Origin: Clostridia bacterium
GTDB lineage: Bacteria; Bacillota; Clostridia; UBA1381
Length of the DNA stretch: 64,000 nucleotides
NCBI GenBank assembly: GCA_026418715.1
Contig: JAOAAV010000003.1
Coordinates: forward strand, 1 to 64,000
Direction of reading: 5' to 3'
Numbering within the stretch: the stretch's first letter is position 1; every line of letters starts with the position of its first letter. A program made the position numbers and the translations under genes. The notes under the pieces are model-generated. The model saw only the letters and a list, made by a program, of their open reading frames with translations. It had not been told where the DNA came from and searched no databases. This document shows, piece by piece, positions 1 to 10,429 of this stretch.

Positions 1-169
1 TTATATCATTATTCCGTTGTGCAAGGTAGACGGTAGTATTTTCTGACGAAAATCTCCACCGTTCCACCTTGACAAGGGCAATTTGGAGATTATTTTTATT
101 TTTTTGAAAAAAGTGTAACCCATCATTGTGTTTTCAACAATCATCATATAAAATTTCGGTATATATTCC

Positions 170-198
170 TTGACACGGGTCAATATTAGTGGTAGAAT
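170..198 (+). promoter_or_regulatory. Sigma-A-like promoter for the asd-dap operon (TTGACA, 17 bp, TAGAAT)
   Basis: TTGACA at 170-175 and TAGAAT at 193-198 with a 17-bp spacer, just upstream of the riboswitch. Confidence 0.7.
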
Positions 199-213
199 GG
201 ATGTGTATATTTA

Positions 214-392
214 AGAGGATAGAGGTGCGTTTTTCATCAGTAACCGAAGGGAAAGACAGCGGCGGTCGTTGATCCTTGGGCGAAAGGGGAAAATGCCGAA
301 GTGGTGTCTGTGCCGCGGCAGATATGCGCTGGGCGTGCTGTGAATAACAGTACGACTGTCATCATGCAAATGATGGAGGGCTATCTGCTATT
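214..392 (+). promoter_or_regulatory. Lysine riboswitch (L-box)
   Basis: Recognisable L-box core blocks: GAGGATAGAGGTGCG, CCGAAGGGAAAG, GCCGAAGTGG, GCTGGG, ACAGTACGACTGTCATCATGC, GATGGAGGGCTATCTG; located upstream of asd-dapA-dapB. Confidence 0.9.
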
Positions 393-419
393 TTGGTGCG
401 CAATGGGAAAAGTGTATCT

Positions 420-449
420 GGCAGTGGCTTTTTGTCGCTGTCTTTTTTT
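420..449 (+). terminator. Intrinsic terminator of the lysine riboswitch expression platform
   Basis: GGCAGTGGC/GTCGCTGTC 9-bp stem (with G-U pairs), TTTTT loop, followed by a T7 tract. Confidence 0.8.
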
Positions 450-480
450 GTATACAGTTTGATTGTTTGGGAGGAAGAAT

Positions 481-1560
481 ATGAAAAAACAGTATAATGT
501 AGGAATTATCGGTGCTACGGGTATGGTAGGGCAAAGGTTTGTTACGCTTTTGCATGATCATCCTTGGTTTAACATTAAGGTTTTGGCGGCATCAGCAAGA
601 AGCGCCGGAAAAACGTATGAAGATGCTGTAGGTGCGAAATGGGCGATGGCGGTTGACATTCCGAACACGGTGAAGAATATGGTTGTTTATGATGCTTCGG
701 ATGTGGATAAGATTGCATCTGAAGTGGACTTTGTATTTTGCGCCGTGGATATGAAAAAAGATGAAATCAGAGCGCTTGAGGAGGCATATGCAAAGGCGGA
801 ATGTCCGGTCGTATCAAACAATTCCGCGCATAGGCATACGCCTGATGTACCCATGATTATTCCGGAAGTGAATGCGGATCATGCGGAAATTATTGCAAAG
901 CAGAGAGAACGCTTAGGTACAAAGAGGGGCTTTATAGCAGTAAAGTCTAACTGTTCGCTTCAAAGCTATGTTCCCGCTCTTCACCCTCTAAAGAAATTTG
1001 GAATTAAAAATGTGCTTGCTTGCACGTATCAGGCGATTTCAGGCGCGGGCAAAACATTTGAAACATGGCCTGAAATGGTTGACAATGTGATTCCGTATAT
1101 CGGCGGTGAAGAGGAAAAAAGCGAGGTTGAACCTTTAAAGATTTGGGGACGTATTGAGGGAGACAGAATAGTTGATGCGACGAGTCCTTCCATTACAACG
1201 CAGTGTATTCGTGTACCTGTATCGGATGGGCATTTGGCGGCGGTTTTTGTAAGCTTTGAAAAAAAGCCTGCAATTGAGGAAATCAAGGCTATTTGGCGGG
1301 ACTTTGAAGGGGAGCCTCAGAAATTGTCACTTCCGCATGCCCCAAAACAGTTCTTGAATTATTTTGAGGAGGATAACCGTCCGCAGACAAAGCTTGATAG
1401 AGATTTGGAGGGCGGCATGGCGGTTTCTATCGGACGTCTCCGTGAAGATAAGCAGTATGACTACAAATTTGTATGTATTTCCCACAACACCTTAAGAGGT
1501 GCGGCAGGCGGAGCCGTGCTCATGGCGGAGCTTCTTGCTGCCAAAGGGTATATGGACTGA
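481..1560 (+). CDS. asd: Aspartate-semialdehyde dehydrogenase
   Basis: GIIGATGMVGQRF N-terminus, SNCSLQ active-site Cys region, RVPVSDGH; ATG at 481 preceded by GGGAGG. Confidence 0.95.
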   Translation: MKKQYNVGIIGATGMVGQRFVTLLHDHPWFNIKVLAASARSAGKTYEDAVGAKWAMAVDIPNTVKNMVVYDASDVDKIASEVDFVFCAVDMKKDEIRALEEAYAKAECPVVSNNSAHRHTPDVPMIIPEVNADHAEIIAKQRERLGTKRGFIAVKSNCSLQSYVPALHPLKKFGIKNVLACTYQAISGAGKTFETWPEMVDNVIPYIGGEEEKSEVEPLKIWGRIEGDRIVDATSPSITTQCIRVPVSDGHLAAVFVSFEKKPAIEEIKAIWRDFEGEPQKLSLPHAPKQFLNYFEEDNRPQTKLDRDLEGGMAVSIGRLREDKQYDYKFVCISHNTLRGAAGGAVLMAELLAAKGYMD

Positions 1561-1633
1561 TTTGATGGGAATATTTGACGATGATTATATATAAATTTTA
1601 ATGTATGATGATTTCTCAGGGGGTGTGTTTACC

Positions 1634-2521
1634 GTGAAAACTTTACCTTTCACAGGTTCGGGCGTCGCCATTGTAACACCGTTTAACGGCAGTGAAACAA
1701 ATTATGATGAATTGGGGCGCCTGATAGAATTTCATATAGCAAACGCAACGGATGCAATAATTATCTGCGGAACTACGGGCGAAGCATCGACAATGCCGGA
1801 TAGTGAGCATCTTGCGGCGATTGAATACACAGTAAAAAAAACTGCCGGCAGAATACCCGTTATTGCCGGAACAGGCAGCAATGACACATCACATGCGGTT
1901 TCTCTGTCTAAAAAAGCCGAAGACCTCGGAGCGGACGGTCTTTTGGTTGTAACGCCATACTACAATAAGGCGACGCAAAAGGGTTTGCTTGCACATTATA
2001 CGGAAATTGCAAACAGTGTAAAGATTCCTATCATTTTATATAATGTGCCGAGCAGAACGGGAATGAGTTTTTCAATTTCCACTTTAAAGGAGCTTGCAAA
2101 ACTGGACAATATCGTTGCAATCAAAGAGGCAAGCGGTAATATTTCCTATACTGCACAGGTAGCAGCAAACGTTCCGGAGCTTTATATTTATTCAGGAAAT
2201 GATGATATGGTAATACCGATAATGTCGCTGGGAGGGAAAGGCGTAATTTCCGTTGTGGCGAATATATTGCCGAGGGAAACTCATGATATGTGTGAAAAAT
2301 ACCTTGCTGGCGATATTGAGGGAGCACTAAGGCTTCAGCTTGATATGCTAAATCTGATAAACGCACTGTTTATAGAAGTAAATCCCATTCCGATTAAAAC
2401 TGCTATGAATTTGCTGGGATATAAGGCAGGAAATCTTCGTATGCCCCTTTGCGATATGGATGAGGCAAATTTGAACATACTCAAAAAAGCGCTGATTGAC
2501 TATGGAATGAAGCTGGTATAA
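1634..2521 (+). CDS. dapA: 4-hydroxy-tetrahydrodipicolinate synthase
   Basis: [40 protein letters not shown] motifs; GTG start at 1634 likely (ORF opens at 1601). Confidence 0.95.
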   Translation: MKTLPFTGSGVAIVTPFNGSETNYDELGRLIEFHIANATDAIIICGTTGEASTMPDSEHLAAIEYTVKKTAGRIPVIAGTGSNDTSHAVSLSKKAEDLGADGLLVVTPYYNKATQKGLLAHYTEIANSVKIPIILYNVPSRTGMSFSISTLKELAKLDNIVAIKEASGNISYTAQVAANVPELYIYSGNDDMVIPIMSLGGKGVISVVANILPRETHDMCEKYLAGDIEGALRLQLDMLNLINALFIEVNPIPIKTAMNLLGYKAGNLRMPLCDMDEANLNILKKALIDYGMKLV

Positions 2522-2534
2522 AGGAGCTTGACAA

Positions 2535-3293
2535 ATGACAAGAATAATTTTAAACGGCTGCAACGGGAAAATGGGGCAGGTGATTTCACGGCTTGTGGCC
2601 GAAGATGAGACGTGCAAAATTGTGGCAGGGGTTGATATTAACGATTTTATTCCGAACCCTTATCCCGTATTTAAAAATCTTGACGATTTTTCGGGAGATG
2701 CGGACGTGATTATTGATTTCTCGCATCCGAGTTCACTTGAAGGTCTTTTGACATATGCAAAGAGGCGAAATCTTCCGATAGTGGTTGCGACTACTGGCCT
2801 TTCCTCTGAGCAAAAGGAAGAGCTTGGCGCTGCGTCAAATATAATACCAATTTTCTTTTCGGCAAACATGAGCCTTGGCATCAATTTGTTGATAGCGCTT
2901 GCTAAAAAAGCGGCGGCTTTTCTGGAGGGCAGCTTTGATATAGAGATTATAGAGCGTCACCACAACCAAAAAATTGATGCTCCGAGCGGGACTGCACTTG
3001 CGATTGCGGATGCGATCTCGGATTCATTGAAGGAGCCGGCAGAATTCATTTATGATCGTCATTCAGTACGAAGAAAACGCAAAAAGACGGAAATTGGAAT
3101 ATCGGCAGTGCGTGGCGGCACGATAGTAGGAGATCACGATGTAATTTTTGCGGGAAATGATGAGGTTATTGAGTTGAAACACAGTGCCGCATCGAAGGAA
3201 GTTTTTGCCGTAGGGGCGATCAAAGCGGCAAAATTTATGAAGGGCAAGAAACCTGGTATGTATTCAATGCCCGATTTAGTAGGCGATATTTGA
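2535..3293 (+). CDS. dapB: 4-hydroxy-tetrahydrodipicolinate reductase
   Basis: NGCNGKMG, ATTGLS, NMSLGIN, ERHHNQKIDAPSGTA motifs. Confidence 0.95.
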   Translation: MTRIILNGCNGKMGQVISRLVAEDETCKIVAGVDINDFIPNPYPVFKNLDDFSGDADVIIDFSHPSSLEGLLTYAKRRNLPIVVATTGLSSEQKEELGAASNIIPIFFSANMSLGINLLIALAKKAAAFLEGSFDIEIIERHHNQKIDAPSGTALAIADAISDSLKEPAEFIYDRHSVRRKRKKTEIGISAVRGGTIVGDHDVIFAGNDEVIELKHSAASKEVFAVGAIKAAKFMKGKKPGMYSMPDLVGDI

Positions 3294-3378
3294 CAGATAA
3301 AGTCGTTTTAGTTGGGCAGGGGGTGAATGCTTCCTGCCTGTTGTTCTATAATCTAAGTATATAAGGGAGGCAAAAGTA

Positions 3379-3849
3379 ATGACGAGTCCTATAACCAAAT
3401 TAGAAATCACTGATGATATCACGCTGTTTACAGTGGAGAATATTCCAAATTGTGTAAGGACAGTTGCTGGTTTTTTTACAGACATAGAGAGGGAAGGAAT
3501 TAGCTTGGATATGATTTCTAGAGCTCCGTCCTCGAGGGAGACAGGGAACATATCGTTCACTGTCTCCGATGGAGATTTCGCAAAAGTGGCGGCAATCGCA
3601 AACAAATTGAAGACACAAATAACAGATCTGATAATAAAAGCGGATACTGGAAATACAAAAATAAATCTTTACGGCGAGCCGATGAGTGAAAGACCCGGAG
3701 TGGCCGCAGGGGTTTTTCGTGCCTTATCAGCGCTTGAAGGGCTTAAAATAAAAATGATTACCACCAGCGAAGTAGATATCTCTATTTTGCTTTCTCAGGA
3801 AGATGCGGATGCAGCGGCCGTCGCAATCAAAAGAGAATTTAAAATATAG
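3379..3849 (+). CDS. Stand-alone ACT-domain protein resembling the aspartokinase regulatory domain
   Basis: Two ACT-like repeats, including GEPMSERPGVAAGVFRALSALEGLKIKMITTSEVDISILL, typical of aspartokinase C-termini; no kinase domain. Confidence 0.8.
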   Translation: MTSPITKLEITDDITLFTVENIPNCVRTVAGFFTDIEREGISLDMISRAPSSRETGNISFTVSDGDFAKVAAIANKLKTQITDLIIKADTGNTKINLYGEPMSERPGVAAGVFRALSALEGLKIKMITTSEVDISILLSQEDADAAAVAIKREFKI

Positions 3850-4152
3850 TCATGTATTGCTTGCGTTTTCCGCTTTAAATTCCGTCAGCAGCATATTAAG
3901 TATCTTCATTTGTCTGGAGGTAAGTCCGTCTACAAATATGACCTCACGTTGCTCCAAGCCTAAGATATAGTCGGTGGATACTCTGTACAATGAGGCAAGC
4001 TGCATAAGTACTTCTACGGACGGGGTTTTAATATTATTTTCATAACCGCTGATGCTGGTTTTTGAAAGATTTAACTTTTTCGCAACTTGAGTTTGCGTCA
4101 TTTTCTTACTTTCACGTATCTGGCGAAGTCTGCTCCCGAAATCATAAACCAT
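3850..4152 (-). CDS. XRE-family HTH transcriptional regulator
   Basis: LRQIRESKKMTQTQVAKKLNLSKTSISGYENNIKTPSVEVLMQLASLYRVSTDYILG. Confidence 0.9.
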   Translation of the reverse strand: MVYDFGSRLRQIRESKKMTQTQVAKKLNLSKTSISGYENNIKTPSVEVLMQLASLYRVSTDYILGLEQREVIFVDGLTSRQMKILNMLLTEFKAENASNT

Positions 4153-4381
4153 ACAACCGGCTCCTCTCCATTATTTGACAAGCATAGTAATGCGAAACGC
4201 AAATTTGTAGTATTGTCTCACATAATATAAATTTTATTATATTTAAGATAACTTGCAGGCGATTTATATCCTTTTTTGTCGCTTTTGGGTTGACATCGTG
4301 ACATAAAAGTGATAAAATTGTAAATAAATAATAGGCTTGTGGATAATTTGCGATGGCAGTATGTTTTATGGAGGGAGCACC

Positions 4382-4606
4382 ATGGACGAAAGCATTTTGG
4401 ATGAAATTTCTCGAAACTGCAACATCTATATCTCTGATTTGAAAAATATTTATTCATATCCTCAAGCAATACAATATCTAAAAAGTTTTTCCTTTGAAAG
4501 TCATAGCATTCATGAGTGCAATTATGCATTGGCATATATTTTTCAAACAGATTGCAGATTTGAAAATTATGGTCAGCTTAGAGAATTCCTAAAAACAGTC
4601 TTATAA
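4382..4606 (+). CDS. Hypothetical protein (74 aa)
   Basis: ORF with ATG at 4382 preceded by GGAGGGAGC; no recognised family. Confidence 0.5.
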   Translation: MDESILDEISRNCNIYISDLKNIYSYPQAIQYLKSFSFESHSIHECNYALAYIFQTDCRFENYGQLREFLKTVL

Positions 4607-4722
4607 AAGACAACGTTTTTGGTTAAAAATTTTACATAATTTATATTCCATCCTTGTACATTCTATATTATAATAACAGCATAGCAGAAATATTGCAAAC
4701 TTTAATGAGAGGCGGGATTTTT

Positions 4723-5637
4723 ATGTATGATGTTGTTATAATAGGCGGAGGTCCGGCAGGTCTTAGCGCCGCTCTCTACGCGGGCAGGGGAGGAATGAAA
4801 ACGTTGGTTTTTGAGAAACTTTTCTGTGGAGGACAGGCGGCACTCACTTATGAGATTGAGAATTATCCGGGGTTTTTGAGTCGTCCTTCAGGCAGCGAGC
4901 TTGCACAGAAGCTGGAGGAGCATGCGAAGACATTTGGCGCCGAGTTTTCAAATGAAACCGTAAAGGAAATTGAAAATGCCGAATCTGCCATTAAGGTTGT
5001 GAAGACACGGAGCAAGAGCTATGAGACGAGGTCGATTATTTTTGCTATGGGCGCAAAGCCCAGACTTTTAGGCGTTGATGGCGAAGCAAAGCTTAAAGGG
5101 CTTGGTGTTTCGTATTGCGCTACATGCGACGGAGCTTTTTTCAAGGGTCAGACAGCGGTGGTTGTCGGGGGCGGAAACACAGCTTGTGAGGACGCATTAT
5201 ATCTTGCCAACTTCTGCACAAGCGTGTATCTGGTTCACCGTCGGGATCGTTTTCGTGCGGACAAGGTTTTAGCGGACAAAATTCTAAGCCATGATAAAAT
5301 TACGCCTATCATGGACAGCGTTATTGAAAAAATAATAGGCGATACAGCGGTCAAGGCGGTTGAGCTTAAAAATGTGAAAAGCGGACAGTCGCAAATTCTT
5401 GAAACTGCCGCGGTGTTCGTTGCGGTAGGTGTTGTTCCCGAAAATGATGCGGCCAAAGGGGTAGTGGAACTTGACGAGGGAGGCTTTATTAAGACGGATG
5501 TGCGTATGCGGACAAGCATACCGGGTATCTTTGCTGCGGGAGATGTCAGAAATACTGTGCTGCGTCAGGTTGTTACCGCAGTATCGGACGGCGCTGTAGC
5601 CGCAACAAGTGCGATAAATTATGTAAGCGAACAATGA
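4723..5637 (+). CDS. trxB: Thioredoxin-disulfide reductase family protein
   Basis: VVIIGGGPAGLSAALYAGRGG, CATCDGAFF redox motif, GIFAAGDVR. Confidence 0.93.
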   Translation: MYDVVIIGGGPAGLSAALYAGRGGMKTLVFEKLFCGGQAALTYEIENYPGFLSRPSGSELAQKLEEHAKTFGAEFSNETVKEIENAESAIKVVKTRSKSYETRSIIFAMGAKPRLLGVDGEAKLKGLGVSYCATCDGAFFKGQTAVVVGGGNTACEDALYLANFCTSVYLVHRRDRFRADKVLADKILSHDKITPIMDSVIEKIIGDTAVKAVELKNVKSGQSQILETAAVFVAVGVVPENDAAKGVVELDEGGFIKTDVRMRTSIPGIFAAGDVRNTVLRQVVTAVSDGAVAATSAINYVSEQ

Positions 5638-5715
5638 TATATACGATATATACGGCCCTGAAAATTCTTTTCTAGGTTTGTATAGATTTGTATAATATAT
5701 ATACCTAAAAAATCA

Positions 5716-5770
5716 CTTTGCGCCTGACGCCTTAAGAATATGTTTTTAAGGCGTCAGGCGCAAAGTTTTT
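5716..5770. terminator. Bidirectional intrinsic terminator between convergent trxB and the M15 peptidase
   Basis: Perfect 20-bp inverted repeat CTTTGCGCCTGACGCCTTAA (5716-5735)/TTAAGGCGTCAGGCGCAAAG (5746-5765), then a T run. Confidence 0.9.
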
Positions 5771-5778
5771 TGGTGCAC

Positions 5779-7200
5779 TCAGTTTCCGAGATATGTAAAG
5801 TGCATATAGTCCTTTGCACTGTTTTCCCCCCATGCGTTTCCGCCCCATAAAAAACCGTACTTTGCAAAGGTTTTGACCACAATGCCGTCAGCCGTAATTG
5901 AATACGGATCTTCGTTGGGTTTCCAGTAAGAGCCGCTCAAAACCTCTCCGTCTGCGCTTACGTAGTAATTTTCATTGGGGTTAATATCAATGCAGGTTCC
6001 GTAGCTGTGCTGCGACAGTCTGCCGGAGGCGGTATTTCGCCATTGAAATCCTCCACATGACTTGATCGGAAATTTTTCTTTGTCGGCGAAAATTTCGGCA
6101 AAAATCTTTTTTACATCCTCGGCTAAATTCTTATGTATGACAAGGGTTCGCTTTGCCGGAACTTTTTCGCCGTTTTCGTTTATATTCCACACATCTACCG
6201 TAATCTCCACCATATCCTTTTGAGCCTGCTCCTTAGTTGTGTAGAAAAAGCCGCTGTCAAAAATCCTAAGTTCTTTTTCGGTTTTGGCAGGTATTGGCGT
6301 TTGTTCGGGCGAAGCTTGCACGGAAATGTCAACCGGCAGACTGAAAACTTGCGTTCCGTCATTTAAAACCGCACCCACAAGAAGGGTATATTTACTGCCG
6401 GAGAGCTTGTCCTTGCCTATTGCCGTTGTTTGCTTCTCGGTTGTATACACGGCGCTGAGACCTTCATTTTCACTTTTGACAATTACACTGTAAACCCTTG
6501 CACCATTTACCTGTGTCCATTGTACGGTGAGATTTTCAGATGCTGTCTCGTTCTTTACGGAAGTGATTTTAGGAACTGAAAAGCTTTGACTGTTATCGCC
6601 GAACTGTCGGCAGGCACGATTTACGATTGCGACCGCCTGTTCTCTTGTGGCAGTTCCTTTAGGCGCAATCGAAAGGCTGTTTATGCCGTTTATGATTTTC
6701 TGCTTGACCATTGCGGTCATGGCGGATTTTGCCCAGCTGCTGATTTCGCCGCTGTCCTCAAACCCTGAAAGAAGTTTGCCGTCGCTCTTTGTTATCAGAA
6801 TTTCTTTGTCGCAAAGTTGCAATACATTAAGAAGCATTTTGGAAATTTCTTCGCGGGTGATCGGATTTTTCGGTGCAAACCTTGTGTCTGAAACGCCGGA
6901 TACTATCCCGAGAGTGTATGCCTGGGCAACGGTATAGTTATTGGTATCCTCAAACGGGAAAACATCAGGACTGGGAAGTTTTTTCTTTGACAACACCTGA
7001 TAAAGTCTTACGGAAAGCTCACAGAATTCTTCGCGGGTAATATTCCCCTTCATATTGCCCGCTGCAATGCTGTAGCATAAAAGCCCTGCACTGTTTGCCT
7101 GCTGATATTCCTCAATCGCCCAATCACTGATGTCCGAGGCAAAGGCAGAATGCCATGAAAGTGTAGCCATAGTCATTATAAATACCAATAATTTTTTCAT
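5779..7200 (-). CDS. Secreted SLH-domain protein with C-terminal M15 (D-Ala-D-Ala carboxypeptidase-like) peptidase
   Basis: Signal peptide MKKLLVFIMTMATLSWHSAFA; SLH-like repeats; C-terminal SQHSYGTCIDIN...KDYMHFTY metal-binding motifs. Confidence 0.85.
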   Translation of the reverse strand: MKKLLVFIMTMATLSWHSAFASDISDWAIEEYQQANSAGLLCYSIAAGNMKGNITREEFCELSVRLYQVLSKKKLPSPDVFPFEDTNNYTVAQAYTLGIVSGVSDTRFAPKNPITREEISKMLLNVLQLCDKEILITKSDGKLLSGFEDSGEISSWAKSAMTAMVKQKIINGINSLSIAPKGTATREQAVAIVNRACRQFGDNSQSFSVPKITSVKNETASENLTVQWTQVNGARVYSVIVKSENEGLSAVYTTEKQTTAIGKDKLSGSKYTLLVGAVLNDGTQVFSLPVDISVQASPEQTPIPAKTEKELRIFDSGFFYTTKEQAQKDMVEITVDVWNINENGEKVPAKRTLVIHKNLAEDVKKIFAEIFADKEKFPIKSCGGFQWRNTASGRLSQHSYGTCIDINPNENYYVSADGEVLSGSYWKPNEDPYSITADGIVVKTFAKYGFLWGGNAWGENSAKDYMHFTYLGN

Positions 7201-7363
7201 AAGCACCCCCCGCAAACTACACAATACTATTATAATTCTATCATTTTCGGCAGATTGTGTCAATAATAGCGGAGGATTATGTTCTTGACAAGGATTTTTA
7301 AGTTTTATATAATGATTGCAGTCTTATTGTTCGAAATTTTTACAAAGGGGAATTATATATATC

Positions 7364-10006
7364 ATGCAAAATATTGGATTAAACGATATACGTGAGAAGT
7401 ATTTGAGCTTTTTTGAAAGCAAGGGGCATCTGCGCCTTGAAAGCTTTCCGCTTATTCCAAAAAACGATGCCAGCCTTTTGCTTATTAATTCGGGTATGGC
7501 GCCGCTTAAGCCATATTTTACCGGTGCGGAGGTTCCGCCGAGAAAGCGTGTCACCACCTGCCAGAAGTGTATTCGTACACCAGATATAGAACGTGTCGGC
7601 AAAACAGCAAGACACGGCACTTTTTTTGAGATGCTCGGAAATTTTTCTTTTGGAGATTACTTCAAGAAGGAGGCAATTGCATGGGCATGGGAATTTTTAA
7701 CAAAGGTTATGGAAATACCTGAGGATGTCTTGTGGGTTACAGTTTATGAAGAAGACGACGAGGCAAAGGATATATGGGTGAACGAGATTGGAGTGCGCCC
7801 TGAACGTGTAGTAAAGATGGGTAAAGAGGACAATTTTTGGGAACATGGAACGGGACCGTGCGGACCATGCTCTGAAATTCACATAGACAGAGGTCCGGGA
7901 AAAGGCTGCGGAAGACCGGACTGCAAAATAGGCTGCGACTGCGATAGGTATATGGAGGTATGGAATCTTGTATTTACGCAATTTGACAGGGATGAAAGCG
8001 GAGCATACAATCCGCTCCCGAACCCGAATATTGACACGGGCATGGGACTTGAACGTTTGGCGGCGGTTATGCAGGGAGTGGACAACTTATTTGAAGTGGA
8101 TACGGTTCGCAACGTTATGGCGCATATCAGCAAAGTTGCCGGTGTGAGCTATAAGGCGGCGGAAAAAACGGATGTTTCCCTGCGAGTTATAACAGATCAT
8201 ATCAGAAGTACAGTGATGATGGTATCGGACGGTGTAATTCCGTCAAATGAAGGCAGAGGCTACGTTCTTCGCAGACTTTTAAGACGTGCTGCAAGACATG
8301 GCAAGCTTTTGAACATTAAAAGGCAATTTCTACACGAAATAGCAGATACGGTTATAGATGAATCAAAGGGAGCATATCCAGAACTTGATGAAAAGCGCGA
8401 TTACATCAAAAGGATCATCAAGAAAGAGGAGGAGCGTTTTGACAAAACTGTTGACAATGGACTTGAAGTTTTAAGCGGATATATGCAAGACGCAAAGAGA
8501 GACAACAGATTAGTTTTGTCTGGAGAAGAGGCATTTAAGCTTCATGATACCTACGGCTTTCCACTTGATCTTACCGTTGAAATTGCACAGGAGAACGGCA
8601 TGACGGTTGATGTGGACGGGTTTGATAGGGCGATGCGGGAGCAGAGAGATACCGCCCGCAGGGCGAGAAAGGAAGGCTCGTCATGGGAGGGCGGCAGCGG
8701 CTTCGGTTTTGACATAGATGAACCTACGCAATTTGTGGGATATTTTGATTTAGAGGCTGATGCCAAGATTTTAGGCATATGGTCGGATGATGCGGAGGAA
8801 ATTGTAGATGCAATAGGCAAGGGTCAAAAGGGAGTAATTGTTACCGATAAGACACCGTTTTATGCTGAAATGGGCGGCCAAGTCGGGGACAGCGGTCGTA
8901 TGGAGTCCGACAGCAGTGCAAAAGCTGCGGTTGTTTATACCAAAAAGACAGACAGCGGAATTTATCTTCATGAAATTGTTGTGGAAGACGGCGAATTTTG
9001 CTTAAATGATGCGGTCAAATTGGCGGTGGACAGGGATAACAGAATGTCCATACAGAGAAACCATTCGGCGACGCATCTTTTGCACAGGGCACTGAAGGAT
9101 GTATTAGGCCCCCATGTTGCACAGGCAGGCTCATTTGTATCTGCGGACAGGCTCCGTTTTGATTTCTCACATTTTGAGGCTATGACGCCTCATCAGATAA
9201 GGGAAACGGAGGATAAGGTAAACGATGCTATTTTAGCGGCATTGCCGATAGAAATTAACGAATACCCAATTGAGGAAGCGAAAAAGCTTGGTGCGACTGC
9301 ACAGTTCGGAGAGAAATACGGGGAGATTGTGCGTGTTGTAAAGATGGGCGATTACAGTATAGAATTCTGCGGAGGCTGCCATTTGTCAAATACTTCGCAG
9401 GCGGGGCTTTTCAAGATTTTGTCCGAGAGCGGAGTGGCGGCGGGAACGAGGCGTATTGAGGCATTGACAGGCTATGGAGTCCTTTCGTATATATCCGAAA
9501 GGGACGAGCTTATTTGCAGAACTGCAGAAATCTTGAAGGCAAATCATAATGAAATAGATAAAAAAGCAGAAAACACCATACAAGAGATGAAGCAGGCAAG
9601 AAAGGAGCTTGAATCTCTGAAGGCAAAACTTGCCAACAGCAGGGCGGATGATATTTTGTCGGGCAGAAAAACAATCTCAGATGTTGATGTTGTGTGCGCA
9701 CGCATTGACGGGATGCCTGCAGGCGACCTGCGCACCATGGGCGACAGCATAAAAGAAAAACTCGGCTGTGGAGTGGTTGTTCTTGCAAGTAATGCGTACG
9801 ATAAAATAACTTTTATTGCTATGGCGACAAAGCAGGCGGTGGAAAAGGGTGCCCATTGCGGCAATATTATTCGTGAAATCACCAGGGCGGCAGAAGGTTC
9901 GGGCGGAGGAAAGCCCGATATGGCGCAGGGCGGCGGCAAGAATGCAGATAAAATTGACTCTGCCTTGGCGCTTGTTGACGGATTGATAAAGGATCAGATA
10001 AAGTGA
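7364..10006 (+). CDS. alaS: Alanine--tRNA ligase
   Basis: FFESKGH, TCQKCIRTPDIERVGKTARHGTFFEMLGNFSFGDYFKKEA, HSATHLLHRAL, FCGGCH motifs. Confidence 0.97.
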   Translation: MQNIGLNDIREKYLSFFESKGHLRLESFPLIPKNDASLLLINSGMAPLKPYFTGAEVPPRKRVTTCQKCIRTPDIERVGKTARHGTFFEMLGNFSFGDYFKKEAIAWAWEFLTKVMEIPEDVLWVTVYEEDDEAKDIWVNEIGVRPERVVKMGKEDNFWEHGTGPCGPCSEIHIDRGPGKGCGRPDCKIGCDCDRYMEVWNLVFTQFDRDESGAYNPLPNPNIDTGMGLERLAAVMQGVDNLFEVDTVRNVMAHISKVAGVSYKAAEKTDVSLRVITDHIRSTVMMVSDGVIPSNEGRGYVLRRLLRRAARHGKLLNIKRQFLHEIADTVIDESKGAYPELDEKRDYIKRIIKKEEERFDKTVDNGLEVLSGYMQDAKRDNRLVLSGEEAFKLHDTYGFPLDLTVEIAQENGMTVDVDGFDRAMREQRDTARRARKEGSSWEGGSGFGFDIDEPTQFVGYFDLEADAKILGIWSDDAEEIVDAIGKGQKGVIVTDKTPFYAEMGGQVGDSGRMESDSSAKAAVVYTKKTDSGIYLHEIVVEDGEFCLNDAVKLAVDRDNRMSIQRNHSATHLLHRALKDVLGPHVAQAGSFVSADRLRFDFSHFEAMTPHQIRETEDKVNDAILAALPIEINEYPIEEAKKLGATAQFGEKYGEIVRVVKMGDYSIEFCGGCHLSNTSQAGLFKILSESGVAAGTRRIEALTGYGVLSYISERDELICRTAEILKANHNEIDKKAENTIQEMKQARKELESLKAKLANSRADDILSGRKTISDVDVVCARIDGMPAGDLRTMGDSIKEKLGCGVVVLASNAYDKITFIAMATKQAVEKGAHCGNIIREITRAAEGSGGGKPDMAQGGGKNADKIDSALALVDGLIKDQIK

Positions 10007-10070
10007 TGACATGGGCGGGGGTTTTCTCGCCCGTTTGTGTATAAACGAATTTTTTGGGGAGGATTTTTAT

Positions 10071-10412
10071 ATGGACTGCATATTCTGCAAAATAATAAAT
10101 GGTGACATTCCTTCAAACAAGGTATACGAGGATGAATTTTGCCTTGCATTTTATGATATTGCTCCGCAGGCGCCCGTACATGTTATTGTCGTGCCTAAAA
10201 TTCATATTCCATCTGCAAACGATATTACGGCGGAAAATTCAAAATACATTTCCCATATATTTGAATGCATACCGTCTATTGCGGAAGAACTCGGAATGGC
10301 GCAGGCAGGCTACAGACTGATCAACAATTGCGGAAGGGACGGGGGACAGACCGTTGAGCATCTGCATTTTCACATTTTAGGCGGCAGGACGCTCGGAGAA
10401 GGCTTAATATAA
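10071..10412 (+). CDS. HIT-family (histidine triad) nucleotide-binding protein
   Basis: DCIFCKIINGDIPS start; histidine triad in EHLHFHILGG; ATG at 10071 after GGGGAGG. Confidence 0.93.
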   Translation: MDCIFCKIINGDIPSNKVYEDEFCLAFYDIAPQAPVHVIVVPKIHIPSANDITAENSKYISHIFECIPSIAEELGMAQAGYRLINNCGRDGGQTVEHLHFHILGGRTLGEGLI

Positions 10413-10429
10413 AATAGGGACGTGAGAAA

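Noticed and set aside
1-183. 60-aa minus-strand ORF at window start
   Set aside because: Open at the window boundary, no family signal; region looks like an intergenic terminator-like stretch before the asd promoter.
3314-3339. GGGCAGG/CCTGCCT hairpin between dapB and the ACT gene as a terminator
   Set aside because: Followed by GTTGTTC rather than a real T tract; may be only a weak attenuating structure.
7264-7363. T-box leader for alaS
   Set aside because: Gap is only ~160 nt and no AGGGTGGNACCGCG-type T-box sequence is present.
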